This document shows, piece by piece, positions 51,221 through 60,308 of a DNA stretch of 64,000 bases. The stretch is taken from contig CALNYZ010000018.1 in assembly GCA_942490945.1 (NCBI GenBank), positions 372,001 through 436,000 of the forward strand, given 5' to 3'. The notes beneath the pieces are model-generated. The model worked only from the letters and a program-made list of their open reading frames with translations, did not search any database and was not told the origin of the DNA. The position numbers and the translations under genes are program-made. Every line of letters starts with the position of its first letter. The stretch's first letter is position 1. This DNA is from CALNYZ01 sp942490945 (GTDB lineage Bacteria; Pseudomonadota; Gammaproteobacteria; UBA6429; Thiohalophilaceae).

Positions 51221-52567
51221 TTACCGGGAAATTTTTAATTTCTTGTTCAGGATATTCTGGTAGTCGCGTATACGATTAACATAGTGTACTGGCTCGCTAC
51301 CACGCGCGTATCCATGCTTTAGATTTTTGTAATATTTTTTTTGTGACAGCAGCGGTAAAACTGTTGACAGATCAGTCCACAGATTCGGGTTTTTATCCAG
51401 TTCAATCGCCAGTGTTCTCGCATCATGAATGTGTCCCATACCAACATTATACGCAGCAAGCGCAAACCAGGTCCGATCCGGTTCACGAACACTATCGGGA
51501 ACTTGTCTGTATAAACGTTTCAGATAGCGTGCGCCACCCCAGATACTTTGTTCCGGATTGAGGCGACTTTCAATACCAAGGGTCTTGGCGGTTGTAAGTG
51601 TCAGCATCATGATGCCACGCACACCGGTGGGACTTTTGGCATTTGCTCGCCAGTGTGATTCCTGATAAGCCTGTGCCGCCAGCAGGGTCCAGTCAAGGTG
51701 GTACTTTTTTGCTGCCTGTTTGAAAGTTAATTTATATTTTGGCAGGAGTGTAGCGATACGCCTGGTAAATCGACGCGTGTCAACATAGTCAAATTCCTGG
51801 ATATACCCGTAGTATTTCGCAATCAGTTCATCGAGCTTGCCGGAACTGCGAAAGTCATCCAGCCAGTCTTCTATTTCATCCTGTAGGCCGGAAGAATTGG
51901 CCGGCAATAGCCAGGCGAGGGGTTGCGGTTTGGTGAGATTAAAGCGCGCGGTGAGTTCAGGGTAATAGCGCTGGTTCAGGGCAAAGATATTTGAATCGGC
52001 AATGGTACAGTCCGCCTTGCCAAGCCAGACACTTTTAAGCAAATGTTCAGTATCTGCATCTTCGTCAATATGCCAGACAAGTTTTGGATGACGGTTTGTA
52101 AGACGTTTGAGTTGTTCGAGATAACTGGTTGCTGCGGGAATAACAAGATTAAGGCCGACCAGATCTTTGACCTGTTTCGGATTGGCGCCGCCACGACGGC
52201 AAACAATTTGTTGTTGTACCTTCTGATAAGATTCGGCGAATATATACTTGCGGTTGCGCGCAATGGTATCTGTCAGACCCGCCGCTGCCATATGTGCTTG
52301 CCGGGAGTCGATCGTTTCAAGAATTTCAGGCAAGGTATCTTTTACAATAAAATGTGCTTCAACATTGAGATGTTTTGTAAATTTTGTTACCAGGTCGTAT
52401 TCAAAACCGGTAAGTTCATCGTGTAATTCATAATAGGTGGTGGGTGCATTACGTGTGACAACATGCAGTTTACCGGAACGTTTTACTTCAAGAAGTATGG
52501 GATCTTCTGAAAAGCATGATGAAAGAAAACCAATGCTCGACATCAGAAAGTAAAAGCGAAACTTCAT
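51221..52567 (-). CDS. mltF: Membrane-bound lytic murein transglycosylase F
   Basis: MltF cleaves peptidoglycan glycan strands, leaving 1,6-anhydromuramic ends. The 448-residue lipoprotein (lipobox LSSC) has an N-terminal substrate-binding-protein-like domain (about 28-260: KLHVVTRNAPTTYYE, GFEYDLVTKF, LGKADCTIADS) that acts as a regulatory module and a C-terminal SLT domain (about 285-430) with LLAAQAYQESHWR, the catalytic Glu, then GVRGIMMLT and LAAYNVGMGHI. The ATG at 52567 gives the best lipoprotein leader; ATGs at 52582 and 52579 are in frame. It is monocistronic. Confidence 0.95.
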   Translation of the reverse strand: MKFRFYFLMSSIGFLSSCFSEDPILLEVKRSGKLHVVTRNAPTTYYELHDELTGFEYDLVTKFTKHLNVEAHFIVKDTLPEILETIDSRQAHMAAAGLTDTIARNRKYIFAESYQKVQQQIVCRRGGANPKQVKDLVGLNLVIPAATSYLEQLKRLTNRHPKLVWHIDEDADTEHLLKSVWLGKADCTIADSNIFALNQRYYPELTARFNLTKPQPLAWLLPANSSGLQDEIEDWLDDFRSSGKLDELIAKYYGYIQEFDYVDTRRFTRRIATLLPKYKLTFKQAAKKYHLDWTLLAAQAYQESHWRANAKSPTGVRGIMMLTLTTAKTLGIESRLNPEQSIWGGARYLKRLYRQVPDSVREPDRTWFALAAYNVGMGHIHDARTLAIELDKNPNLWTDLSTVLPLLSQKKYYKNLKHGYARGSEPVHYVNRIRDYQNILNKKLKISR

Positions 52568-52818
52568 CACAACCACCATCATAGTCTTTGATTATATTGG
52601 GGTGTGGCTTTAAATGCACCCGTTTACAGTCAGCTTATATGTAAATAAATATAATTATGGTTGCTATGTTACTAATTTTTAATAAAATAATTAGGCAGCA
52701 AATTATCAGCGGATTATGATAATATGCCTGTAAGTTGATCGAAAGTTGTATGTGTTCGATATAAAACAACGTTGCTTTATTACAATAATCTTTGCAAGTA
52801 AAATTTCGGGGGATAGTG

Positions 52819-53067
52819 ATGAGTGAAGTAATCGAATTTCCGGTGCATAAAACTGTCAAGGCCAAAGAGCAGCAGAAAGTCGGCCAGATCGATAATTTTT
52901 TATCCGCTGATCCTTACTATGTTTTTATTCGTGATTTACTGAGTGCCATTTCCAACTGTGGTATCGAGCTGGACAATCCGCCAGAGGTCAAGGCGCGAGA
53001 AATTTATGCAAAGTATGAACGCGAGAATAAACTGTCAGAGTTTGCCAAAATTATTGATCCGAGTTGA
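52819..53067 (+). CDS. Small conserved hypothetical protein
   Basis: An 82-residue soluble protein I cannot name. It starts MSEVIEFPVHKT, has a helix KAKEQQKVGQIDNFL and then DPYYVFIRDLLSAISNCGIELDNPPEVKAREIYAKYERENKLSEFA, mostly helical. GGGGGA lies 6 bases before the ATG, a good ribosome binding site, so I accept it as a gene. It converges on the BatD-like gene. Confidence 0.68.
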   Translation: MSEVIEFPVHKTVKAKEQQKVGQIDNFLSADPYYVFIRDLLSAISNCGIELDNPPEVKAREIYAKYERENKLSEFAKIIDPS

Positions 53068-53090
53068 ACCTGAATTTCATGTTGTGACAA

Positions 53091-54587
53091 TCAGCTGTTA
53101 AACGCCTGTTTGTTTACAAACCGCAAATAAGCACGTTGCCACCACTTTCTCGCGACATAAGATAAAATGTCATTGCGAATCAATACCAGATCTGTCGTTT
53201 GCCCCCGATATACTGCCTGAGTCAATTCCGTTATAAAATTCGGTGTTTCCTTGCCAACCATTTGCCAGATATGTTGCCAATATTGCAGCGTGATATTGTG
53301 TTTTTTATTCTGAGATGGGTGAGGACGAATCTTTATCAGTGCGCACTTGATTTCATGACACGACTGCGCGGTCAATAACTCTGTCAGGCTGCGTAAATAA
53401 TTTTTTACATAACTGTAGTAACAGCGAATTACTGTGAAAATTCGGAATACGACATAGGCAGAAAAAATCCCGAGCAAAATAAACGCTATGATGAGTATCA
53501 GCCGGGTAGTAACAAGTGTTTGTTGCGGTGTATAGACCACGTCAACCAGCTTGCCAGAGTCCGGATCAAAATAATTCAGTTTTATCGTCGGCAGTGTATA
53601 GATACCCTGTTGTAGTAATTTGTAAGGTATGCGGTAGTGTATGGCGGTAGTTACCCCGGAGACCGAAACCGTTTGTTGTGTTGATGGTGTGACAGGATAA
53701 AAAACCGATTCTTTAGACGAATGTATTTGTGCTTCCAGCATGGGCATAAAATGTGTTGGCAAACCTGATCCCTGTAAACTGATGTGCCAATATTGCAATG
53801 ATTGCTTTGTGTTGATGAGGGGCATCTCATCTTTCGAATGGATAGACAATTTTCCAACCGGAATCGTCGGTGGCACATATAATGGTAAAGGATTGATGGT
53901 CAGACGATATGTCGGACTATAAAAGCGATGTGTAATTTTTCCCTGGTGCGAGTAATTAACAACCAGATCAGATACTTTCTGTGTGCCGGGCACTAACGGG
54001 AATATTGCCCAACCCACTGTGTAGCGTGTTTGAGAATCTGTCAGGCGTTGCTTGTATTGCGTAACGGGCAGTAAATCCATGTTATTAATTTCGCTATTTT
54101 TCGTTTCCAGTTGGGCAAACTTGTTGTCTGTTTTTATGGTAGTCGTGACCAGTACCTGTTGTCTTTGCCAGGGTGACAAGGTTGATACATGATGTTCGAT
54201 GGTAAAAGGCTGGTTGGTGCGCGGGTCAATTGCGCTGGTGACTTGGATATCAAACGGTCGAGAACGGACGTTATTATAAGATAACGCCGGAACCCGAGTG
54301 GTGCCGGTAAGGTATGGATATAAATGAATTTGCCAGCTTTGTGTCGCAACACCATTTTTCGTAAGCGTTTCAATATTATTTGTCGTATCGACGTGAAAAT
54401 ATTTCTCCAGTTCAGACAGGTCAACCCTGGCTAACGAGGTGAGTGTATTGTTGGCAGAGAGATGCAGTACAAAGTATTTACCCAGTTCTACTTTTGTTGC
54501 ATGGGTGGTTGCTACAAACGTTGTTGCCGCATTGGCGGGCGCGAATACACCGAGACAGAGCAGCATGATGAACAGACGCATCACCAT
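53091..54587 (-). CDS. BatD-like protein (oxygen-tolerance family)
   Basis: A 498-residue exported protein with signal peptide (ending NAAT), beta-rich extracytoplasmic region (about 22-365) with strands such as VELGKYFVLHLSA and GTTRVPALSYNNV, one membrane helix (RLILIIAFILLGIFSAYVVF, about 367-390) and a cytoplasmic C-terminal tail. This is the BatD arrangement. It is the last gene of the moxR/Bat operon and overlaps the VWA-TPR gene by 7 bases. Bat proteins are thought to assist assembly or protection of envelope complexes; the exact role is not established. Confidence 0.82.
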   Translation of the reverse strand: MVMRLFIMLLCLGVFAPANAATTFVATTHATKVELGKYFVLHLSANNTLTSLARVDLSELEKYFHVDTTNNIETLTKNGVATQSWQIHLYPYLTGTTRVPALSYNNVRSRPFDIQVTSAIDPRTNQPFTIEHHVSTLSPWQRQQVLVTTTIKTDNKFAQLETKNSEINNMDLLPVTQYKQRLTDSQTRYTVGWAIFPLVPGTQKVSDLVVNYSHQGKITHRFYSPTYRLTINPLPLYVPPTIPVGKLSIHSKDEMPLINTKQSLQYWHISLQGSGLPTHFMPMLEAQIHSSKESVFYPVTPSTQQTVSVSGVTTAIHYRIPYKLLQQGIYTLPTIKLNYFDPDSGKLVDVVYTPQQTLVTTRLILIIAFILLGIFSAYVVFRIFTVIRCYYSYVKNYLRSLTELLTAQSCHEIKCALIKIRPHPSQNKKHNITLQYWQHIWQMVGKETPNFITELTQAVYRGQTTDLVLIRNDILSYVARKWWQRAYLRFVNKQAFNS

Positions 54588-56530
54588 GGTTTTACCTCGG
54601 GGATGACTTTGGGTGCCGCAACCGGTGCAGGAAATCCTTCTTCCTGTTCAAACATGCGTTTCCAGATGATGCTTTCATCATAGGTAATTTGTCGCTGTTG
54701 TAGCGATATTGCATTGCTATCAGTGATTGTATATGTCCAGGGCGTGTCGTCCTGTAATTCGATGTTTTGTGAAGCCGGTCGTGCCCGGTTTAATAGCGTC
54801 TGATTGGCGTCCTGTTTACTGTCAGTTGTATTACCAAAGAAATCAACCGTCTCATCCTTGTCACTCAATGTTATGCGTGCGGAATTGATATCGACATTTT
54901 GCTCGATATTGACACTGCGTGGCCCGCTACCGGGACGACTTTCGGAACGTTCAGCGGTTGATCGCTCTTCAAGCAGTCGTTGACGTTTTTTCTCTGCCAT
55001 GATGATGGCGTATTCATAATTGATTTTTGCTGCGTGCAGGTTGTCCGCGTAGCGCAAGCTATCCTGATAAAGTTGCGCTGCCTGCTGGTACTCCGTCATT
55101 TTGTAATAGCTGTTGGCAAGATTGAAAATAGCCCGGGCACGTTGTGCGTCATTTATTGCGTCCAGGTTTGCCTGTATATACAGGGCAGCAGCGAGTGGAA
55201 ATTGTTTTAACTGGTAGGCAGCATCGGCTTCACCCATACGTGCGGCATAACCGCTCAGACGGGTAAAGATTTGTTTTGCTGCCTGATATTGACCGCTATT
55301 GTAGAGTTTAAAGGCCCTGGTATAAGTTGCCTGAGTCTCTGCGGAGCTGGAATTGGCATCAGCCTCAGCTTTGACATCCTGCAGGACAGGCATTACAAAT
55401 AAAAATATAAAAAATACTTGCAGCAGTGTCTGGTTTACGGGTTTGTTTTCAGCTTTTGTTATTCGTACTTGTGCGAGAACATAGCACAACACGGCAGCGA
55501 GTAATGGGATATAAAACAATTCTGTCCAGTTAATCAGGCGTGAGGAAGTTTTTTTACCAGATTTTGTATCCGAACTGGTACTGGTATCAGGCTGGCTCTG
55601 CTGAACAAGACGGCGAGCCCGGATATTTTCATAATATAAGCTTTGCCAGTCCTGATCAGAATCGCTGAACGTGACATAGGCTCCGCGTGTTGCCTGACTG
55701 ATTTGTTCAAGGGTATTTTTATTCAGCCGTGTGGTGACAGCAAGATTATTATGTTTCAACCACTGCCCCTCATTTGTCAGCAAGGGCGTGGCGACCGGTG
55801 TGCCTATACCGAAACTGTAAATAGCAATATCAGCGCTGGCATATTTTGCCAGCGTTGCCTGAACAGATGTTCTGTTTTGATCTGTTCCGCTGGAGCTTGC
55901 CAGATCAACATCACCGTCGCTGACGAGTAACACCGCCTGCGTCGTATTATTCGCCGAGCCATCATGAGCGAGCAGGTTGTGGGTAAACTCAAGGGCTGCC
56001 TGTACATCGCTGCCTGCAGTCGGCAACCATTCACTGCGCAAGGACTGAATGGCCTGACGCAATTGTGATTTTTCAAAGGTGGGTGGCACTAATACATGTG
56101 GTCGTGCTGAAAAGACAATGATGCCAACACGCGTATTGTCAATCATATTAACCAGATCTAACAGCTCGAGTTTGGCGCGTTCTATACGGGATGGTTGTAC
56201 GTCACGCGCTGCCATGGAAAATGATGTGTCGACGACGATTAGCAGCTGGCTGTAAGCCTGCTTGTCCAGTTCATAAATTTTGTCAGGCAGGCGCGGTCCG
56301 GCGAGAGCAAGCGCAAATAAATTCCAGGCCAGCAAGGAAAAAAACAGATAACGCCAATAGCCTTTACGTGTTGTTTTTGTATCGAGTATTACCCAGGGTG
56401 ATAAGGCCTTGTCGTTAAAACGGTCAGGTTGTTGTGCGCGTAATAATAGTGCAATGATGAAAATCAACACGGGCAACAACGCGAGCCATAACCACAAAGG
56501 TTCACGTAATGTTATTTCAACAAACGCCAT
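54581..56530 (-). CDS. VWA and TPR protein, BatB-BatC type fusion
   Basis: A 649-residue membrane protein. Two N-terminal helices flank a short loop, then a von Willebrand A domain (about 95-290) with MIDAS motif VVDTSFSMAA, LVSDGDVDLA, a membrane helix near 320-340, a second hydrophobic stretch (LLQVFFIFLFVMPVLQDV), and an extracytoplasmic part with TPR repeats (AETQATYTRAFKLYNSGQYQAAKQIF, RAIFNLANSYYKMTEYQQAAQLY) and a polar tail. In many bacteria BatB and BatC are separate genes; here they are fused. The ATG at 56530 lies in TGATG with the preceding stop codon, so translation is coupled to the upstream VWA gene. Confidence 0.88.
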   Translation of the reverse strand: MAFVEITLREPLWLWLALLPVLIFIIALLLRAQQPDRFNDKALSPWVILDTKTTRKGYWRYLFFSLLAWNLFALALAGPRLPDKIYELDKQAYSQLLIVVDTSFSMAARDVQPSRIERAKLELLDLVNMIDNTRVGIIVFSARPHVLVPPTFEKSQLRQAIQSLRSEWLPTAGSDVQAALEFTHNLLAHDGSANNTTQAVLLVSDGDVDLASSSGTDQNRTSVQATLAKYASADIAIYSFGIGTPVATPLLTNEGQWLKHNNLAVTTRLNKNTLEQISQATRGAYVTFSDSDQDWQSLYYENIRARRLVQQSQPDTSTSSDTKSGKKTSSRLINWTELFYIPLLAAVLCYVLAQVRITKAENKPVNQTLLQVFFIFLFVMPVLQDVKAEADANSSSAETQATYTRAFKLYNSGQYQAAKQIFTRLSGYAARMGEADAAYQLKQFPLAAALYIQANLDAINDAQRARAIFNLANSYYKMTEYQQAAQLYQDSLRYADNLHAAKINYEYAIIMAEKKRQRLLEERSTAERSESRPGSGPRSVNIEQNVDINSARITLSDKDETVDFFGNTTDSKQDANQTLLNRARPASQNIELQDDTPWTYTITDSNAISLQQRQITYDESIIWKRMFEQEEGFPAPVAAPKVIPEVKPW

Positions 56531-57594
56531 CAGTGTTGTCTCCGCAGTAACGGCACAAGTGAACCGAGAGCTATCCATATCAGTGCTGCGGCAAGTGGCC
56601 ATGAATATAAAGTATTTCTTATAAATACCGGTTCGGCTTTAATGTGTTTTTTCTCGCTGGATTGAATGGCTATAAGGGCTGCTTGCAGATTTTCGACATT
56701 GTTGGCCCAGAAAAATTTTCCATTGGCTGACTCAGCGACTTGCTGTATCAGTTTGAAATTGACAGGTTGGTATACCAGCCCGGTTGCGGCGTTTTCATTC
56801 GCCGCATCGCTGGCGGCGCCAAGTGCAATGGCGTGCAGGCGTATGGATTGTTTGGCGAGTAATTTTGCGACTACCCGCGGGTCGATGTCCCGATTGGGCC
56901 GGTTGACATCAGAAATAAGTACCAGCACCGGATTGTTATCTTCAGTGCGGGCCTGATCCTGTGGGGCAGGATTTTTTAACTGCTGCAAGGCATATAACAG
57001 CCCGCGGCTGATATCCGTGGTACGCCCGGTCAGTACAGCAGGTTGCAGCCTGTTTAACTGATAACGTAGTAATGCATAATCGGTTGTCAGTGGCACATAA
57101 TTATAGGCCTGTTCGGAAAAAATAATCAGACTGATACGGTTACCTTGCAGCTTGTCAATAAAGTGATTCAGTACAATTTTCAACATGGTCATGCGGTCTG
57201 TACGCCGACCATTTATGATGTAGTCGCGCAACACCAGACTGACTGACGTATCAACCAGAAAGACAATATCGCGGTGCAAAGGAGGATCCGGAATTCGCAC
57301 GCCGTTTTTATATGGTTGGGACAAGGCAATATGCAAAAAAATAATGAATACGCCGTATTTGATGTAGCTGTAAAAATCGATGGAATAATATTTTTCTGAT
57401 TTTTCCTGTTTGGACTGGAATAATAATTTTATTGCCGGGAAAAAATAAATACGCTGATATAATTTCCGTATTTGTCGCTGTTCATTATCCAGTTGAATCT
57501 TGTGTCCTGCAAACGGCAAGGATAGCAATAACATCAACACGGCCAGGGATACCGGTATTGCATAAAGCCATTCAATATAGGTGATGTTAATCAA
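56530..57594 (-). CDS. VWA-domain membrane protein (BatA-like)
   Basis: A 354-residue protein with an N-terminal membrane helix (AIPVSLAVLMLLLSLPFAG), a second one (IKYGVFIIFLHIALSQP), a VWA domain (about 100-290) with VFLVDTSVSLVLRDY in place of the canonical DxSxS motif (DTSVS fits), and LVLISDVNRPNRDIDP; a helix ends the protein (WPLAAALIWIALGSLVPLL). It forms a pair with the next VWA-TPR protein in the Bat operon. The four-base ATGA overlap with the DUF4381 gene shows tight coupling. Confidence 0.88.
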   Translation of the reverse strand: MINITYIEWLYAIPVSLAVLMLLLSLPFAGHKIQLDNEQRQIRKLYQRIYFFPAIKLLFQSKQEKSEKYYSIDFYSYIKYGVFIIFLHIALSQPYKNGVRIPDPPLHRDIVFLVDTSVSLVLRDYIINGRRTDRMTMLKIVLNHFIDKLQGNRISLIIFSEQAYNYVPLTTDYALLRYQLNRLQPAVLTGRTTDISRGLLYALQQLKNPAPQDQARTEDNNPVLVLISDVNRPNRDIDPRVVAKLLAKQSIRLHAIALGAASDAANENAATGLVYQPVNFKLIQQVAESANGKFFWANNVENLQAALIAIQSSEKKHIKAEPVFIRNTLYSWPLAAALIWIALGSLVPLLRRQH

Positions 57595-58076
57595 GACAGC
57601 ACCTTTAGTGTGCCAGTATGTCGAGCAAGACCTTCACGCTTGAGTAATGTTAGTGCGGTATCGAGCAGGGACAAGATTTCAGTTTTTGTTACGTTTGCTG
57701 GAGAATAGCAGGCGTGATCTAATTGTTCACAGAATGACTTTACCGCTTCAGTCCGTGCTGTATACCGAAAGTCGGGTCGTAACAACATGCCCGTAACTCG
57801 TGCAATTGTTAATGCAGTGGCTCTGTAGTCAGATGCTGTATCGCGTTTTAGTTTGCTGCGTAACAGTGTCAGCTTGACGCGTGCCGCGAATCGCGGCTGT
57901 CGTAACCATATATATAGTATAAGTAGCAGTGAGCTCATTATTGCCACTGCTATAACTAGCCACCACCACGGCAACATATCCGCTGGCATGGCCGGGCCGA
58001 TGATATCTACCCATTCAGCATCAACCCTGGTGGCAGTGTTTGATGTCAGCGTAGCGATTTGGTCAGGCGTGGTCAT
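57591..58076 (-). CDS. DUF4381 membrane protein
   Basis: A 161-residue protein with one membrane helix (WWWLVIAVAIMSSLLLILYIWL, about 37-58) followed by a cytoplasmic helical domain. The first part IIGPAMPADMLPWWWLVI is the hallmark of DUF4381, always found in MoxR/VWA operons. Its function is unknown, perhaps a scaffold between the DUF58 and VWA proteins. It begins 6 bases after the DUF58 stop codon and overlaps the next gene by four bases. Confidence 0.9.
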   Translation of the reverse strand: MTTPDQIATLTSNTATRVDAEWVDIIGPAMPADMLPWWWLVIAVAIMSSLLLILYIWLRQPRFAARVKLTLLRSKLKRDTASDYRATALTIARVTGMLLRPDFRYTARTEAVKSFCEQLDHACYSPANVTKTEILSLLDTALTLLKREGLARHTGTLKVLS

Positions 58077-58082
58077 GGCAAA

Positions 58083-59045
58083 TTACGATGTTATTAATGC
58101 GTCGTCATCAGTGTTGATACGTCGGTATTGAATCTGTGCCGCTTGCAGAGCGTTTTTCACCTGCTCGATGTGGTTGTGCATGGCGAGTTGTTGTGGCGCA
58201 CGCACAACGCTTGTTGAACAATCAAGATCAACCGTTGCCTGTAAAACCGGATCCTGAATCAGGTAGTGCCCGGCTGACGGCAAGCTTGCCTCGGCGGCAT
58301 CAATAATGTGATGCGCGATAACCGTGTGTTGTTGCCCAAGTGCATGCAGACGATTATTCATGTTGGCATGATAATCCAGAAAGTCACTAAAAATAAAAAT
58401 CAGGCTGCCGGCCGTAAGTTGTACGTTGAGTAAATCCAGTGTTTCATCGAGCCGGCATTCGCCTGTTGTATCAGTCAGGGGTGGGCAGGGTGCAATGAAT
58501 TGTTCGATCAACAACTGTGAATTATGCTGTCCCTGTTTTGCGGGATACCATATCAACTCCTCATCCATGATCGCGGCACCGACATGTAATTGCAGGCGCT
58601 GCGCCTGAAACAGATTCATGAGCGCGTGCTTGACGGCACATGTAACCTTGAGTTGTTTACGTGTACCGAAACGCATCGCGGCACGCCGGTCAATGAGCAG
58701 ATACAATTGTGGGCGTCGCTGCTCATGAAAAATTTTTCGTACCATCTGACCGGTACGTGCATAAATACGCCAGTTGATGTGTTTAATTGGATCGCCACTG
58801 ACGTAAGGACGATGTTCGGCAAACTCATAACCACTACCTGCAAAGGCCGAATCTTTTTCACCCAGTAAGGGATGTTGTACTTCACGTAAGGCAGTGAGAT
58901 GGGCGAGGTTTGATCCCAGTGCGCGTTTTTGAAGTAACAGCAGCTGTGTCGAATCCAATAATGGCAACTTGATGCGCGGCGAGGGTTGCCAGCCTGGTGG
59001 AGTAAAACGGTTCAGTGTTGCGACAAATTTTTGCCACTGCATCAT
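58083..59045 (-). CDS. DUF58 domain protein
   Basis: A 320-residue protein with the DUF58 core: GSGYEFAEHRPYVSGDPIKHINWRIYARTGQMVRKIFHEQ and LYLLIDRRAAMRFG, a VWA-like fold without a MIDAS. DUF58 proteins accompany MoxR ATPases. The C-terminal third continues a VWA-like layout (GSLIFIFSDFLDYHANM). Its start overlaps the moxR stop by four bases (ATGA), so moxR and DUF58 are translated together. Confidence 0.92.
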   Translation of the reverse strand: MMQWQKFVATLNRFTPPGWQPSPRIKLPLLDSTQLLLLQKRALGSNLAHLTALREVQHPLLGEKDSAFAGSGYEFAEHRPYVSGDPIKHINWRIYARTGQMVRKIFHEQRRPQLYLLIDRRAAMRFGTRKQLKVTCAVKHALMNLFQAQRLQLHVGAAIMDEELIWYPAKQGQHNSQLLIEQFIAPCPPLTDTTGECRLDETLDLLNVQLTAGSLIFIFSDFLDYHANMNNRLHALGQQHTVIAHHIIDAAEASLPSAGHYLIQDPVLQATVDLDCSTSVVRAPQQLAMHNHIEQVKNALQAAQIQYRRINTDDDALITS

Positions 59046-60004
59046 GGTATGGGAATGATGCTGATTAGTTGTTGTACGATGGCATCCACGCTGACCTGGT
59101 TCGCTTTGGCGCTGTAGCTGGTGAGCACGCGGTGACGTAATACATCGGGGGCGATGGCAATAATATCGTCCGGAATAACATATTCGCGCCCCTGCAGGTA
59201 GGCATAGGCACTCGCTGCCCTGACCATGGCCAGCGTGGCACGTGGTGATGCACCAAATTCAATGTAATCTTTCCACTCGGGAATCCATTCACCAATATTG
59301 CGTGTCGCATTGACCAGTTTGACGACGTACTCTTCCAGTGTCGCTTCGATGTGGATTTCGGCAACTTCCCGTTTGGCCTGCAAAACAATTTCGGGCTGCA
59401 GGGGTGATGAAACCGGTTTGTTGTCTTCGCCAAAATGGCTTTGCCTGTCACGGCGCAGGATATTCAATTCATCTGCCTGATCGGGATAGTCCACCACCAC
59501 ATGCAGTAAAAATCGATCCAGTTGCGCTTCGGGCAACGGGTAAGTACCGGCCTGCTCAAGTGGATTTTGTGTAGCCATGACAATAAACAGATGAGGCAAG
59601 GAATGGGTTTTGCCATTTACTGTTATTTGATGTTCTTCCATCGCCTCGAGCAGGGCGGACTGAACCTTGGGTGGTGCCCGGTTAATCTCATCGGCAAGAA
59701 TAATCTCGTGAAATAGCGGACCCGGCATAAATTCAAATTCGCTTTTCTTCGGGTCATAGATGTCACTGCCGGTCAGGTCGGAGGGCATCAGGTCGGGTGT
59801 AAATTGTATGCGTTGAAAACTGGCATGTAGCCCGCTGGCCAGGGCCTTGACCGTCGTGGTTTTGGCCAGTCCGGGAGGGCCTTCCAGCAATACGTGGCCA
59901 CCGGTTAAAATGCCAATCAGTATACGGTCGAGCAGGTCGGCCTGCCCTACAATGACCGTTTGCATGTGTTCACGAAGTCTGGAAAATTCTGGTTGTGTTT
60001 TCAT
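59042..60004 (-). CDS. moxR: MoxR-family AAA+ ATPase
   Basis: A 320-residue AAA+ chaperone-like ATPase. Walker A is LLEGPPGLAKTT, Walker B with the following segment ILADEINRAPPKVQSALLEAMEE, sensor 1 VMATQNP, arginine finger region LPEAQLDRFLLH, and sensor 2 GASPRATLAMVRAA. MoxR proteins act with VWA proteins to mature or insert cofactors into metalloenzymes and to remodel envelope complexes. It is the first gene of a six-gene operon (moxR, DUF58, DUF4381, two VWA proteins, BatD-like). A repeat array and the FHA gene lie upstream. Confidence 0.95.
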   Translation of the reverse strand: MKTQPEFSRLREHMQTVIVGQADLLDRILIGILTGGHVLLEGPPGLAKTTTVKALASGLHASFQRIQFTPDLMPSDLTGSDIYDPKKSEFEFMPGPLFHEIILADEINRAPPKVQSALLEAMEEHQITVNGKTHSLPHLFIVMATQNPLEQAGTYPLPEAQLDRFLLHVVVDYPDQADELNILRRDRQSHFGEDNKPVSSPLQPEIVLQAKREVAEIHIEATLEEYVVKLVNATRNIGEWIPEWKDYIEFGASPRATLAMVRAASAYAYLQGREYVIPDDIIAIAPDVLRHRVLTSYSAKANQVSVDAIVQQLISIIPIP

Positions 60005-60308
60005 CGAGTATATCCATCATAGCCACAAGGGCCTGTTGCATATTGTGACTCTAGCATAGATGGCGTTAAAATGACGTGTCTGTTCTGATGTTCATCATGC
60101 AGTGGGCGCACGTTTGAGATGATGGCAATTATTCTGCCACTATAAACAAGGAAAAGCAGCAAGCTCTGCCAATGTAAAAACTTTCCACTATACTAGCTGT
60201 ATCGCCAGTATCGAACTGCCAGTATTGAATCGCCAGTATTGAATCGCCAGTATCGAGACGCCAGTCGATCGGGATATCGAATTCACATTAACGAATAGAT
60301 AATAAACT
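60005..60308. other. Intergenic region between moxR and the FHA gene
   Basis: This 304-base gap between divergent genes presumably holds both promoters. Besides the repeat array listed separately (60201-60270) I see no reading frame or RNA gene. Bases 60005-60200 hold no repeat I can name. Confidence 0.5.
60201..60270 (+). repeat. Array of 14-bp tandem repeats
   Basis: Four near-perfect 14-base units, ATCGCCAGTATCGA (60201), ACTGCCAGTATTGA (60215), ATCGCCAGTATTGA (60229) and ATCGCCAGTATCGA (60243), followed by a degenerate fifth unit starting GACGCCAGTCGATC (60257). The array sits 38 bases before the FHA start codon. Confidence 0.88.
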
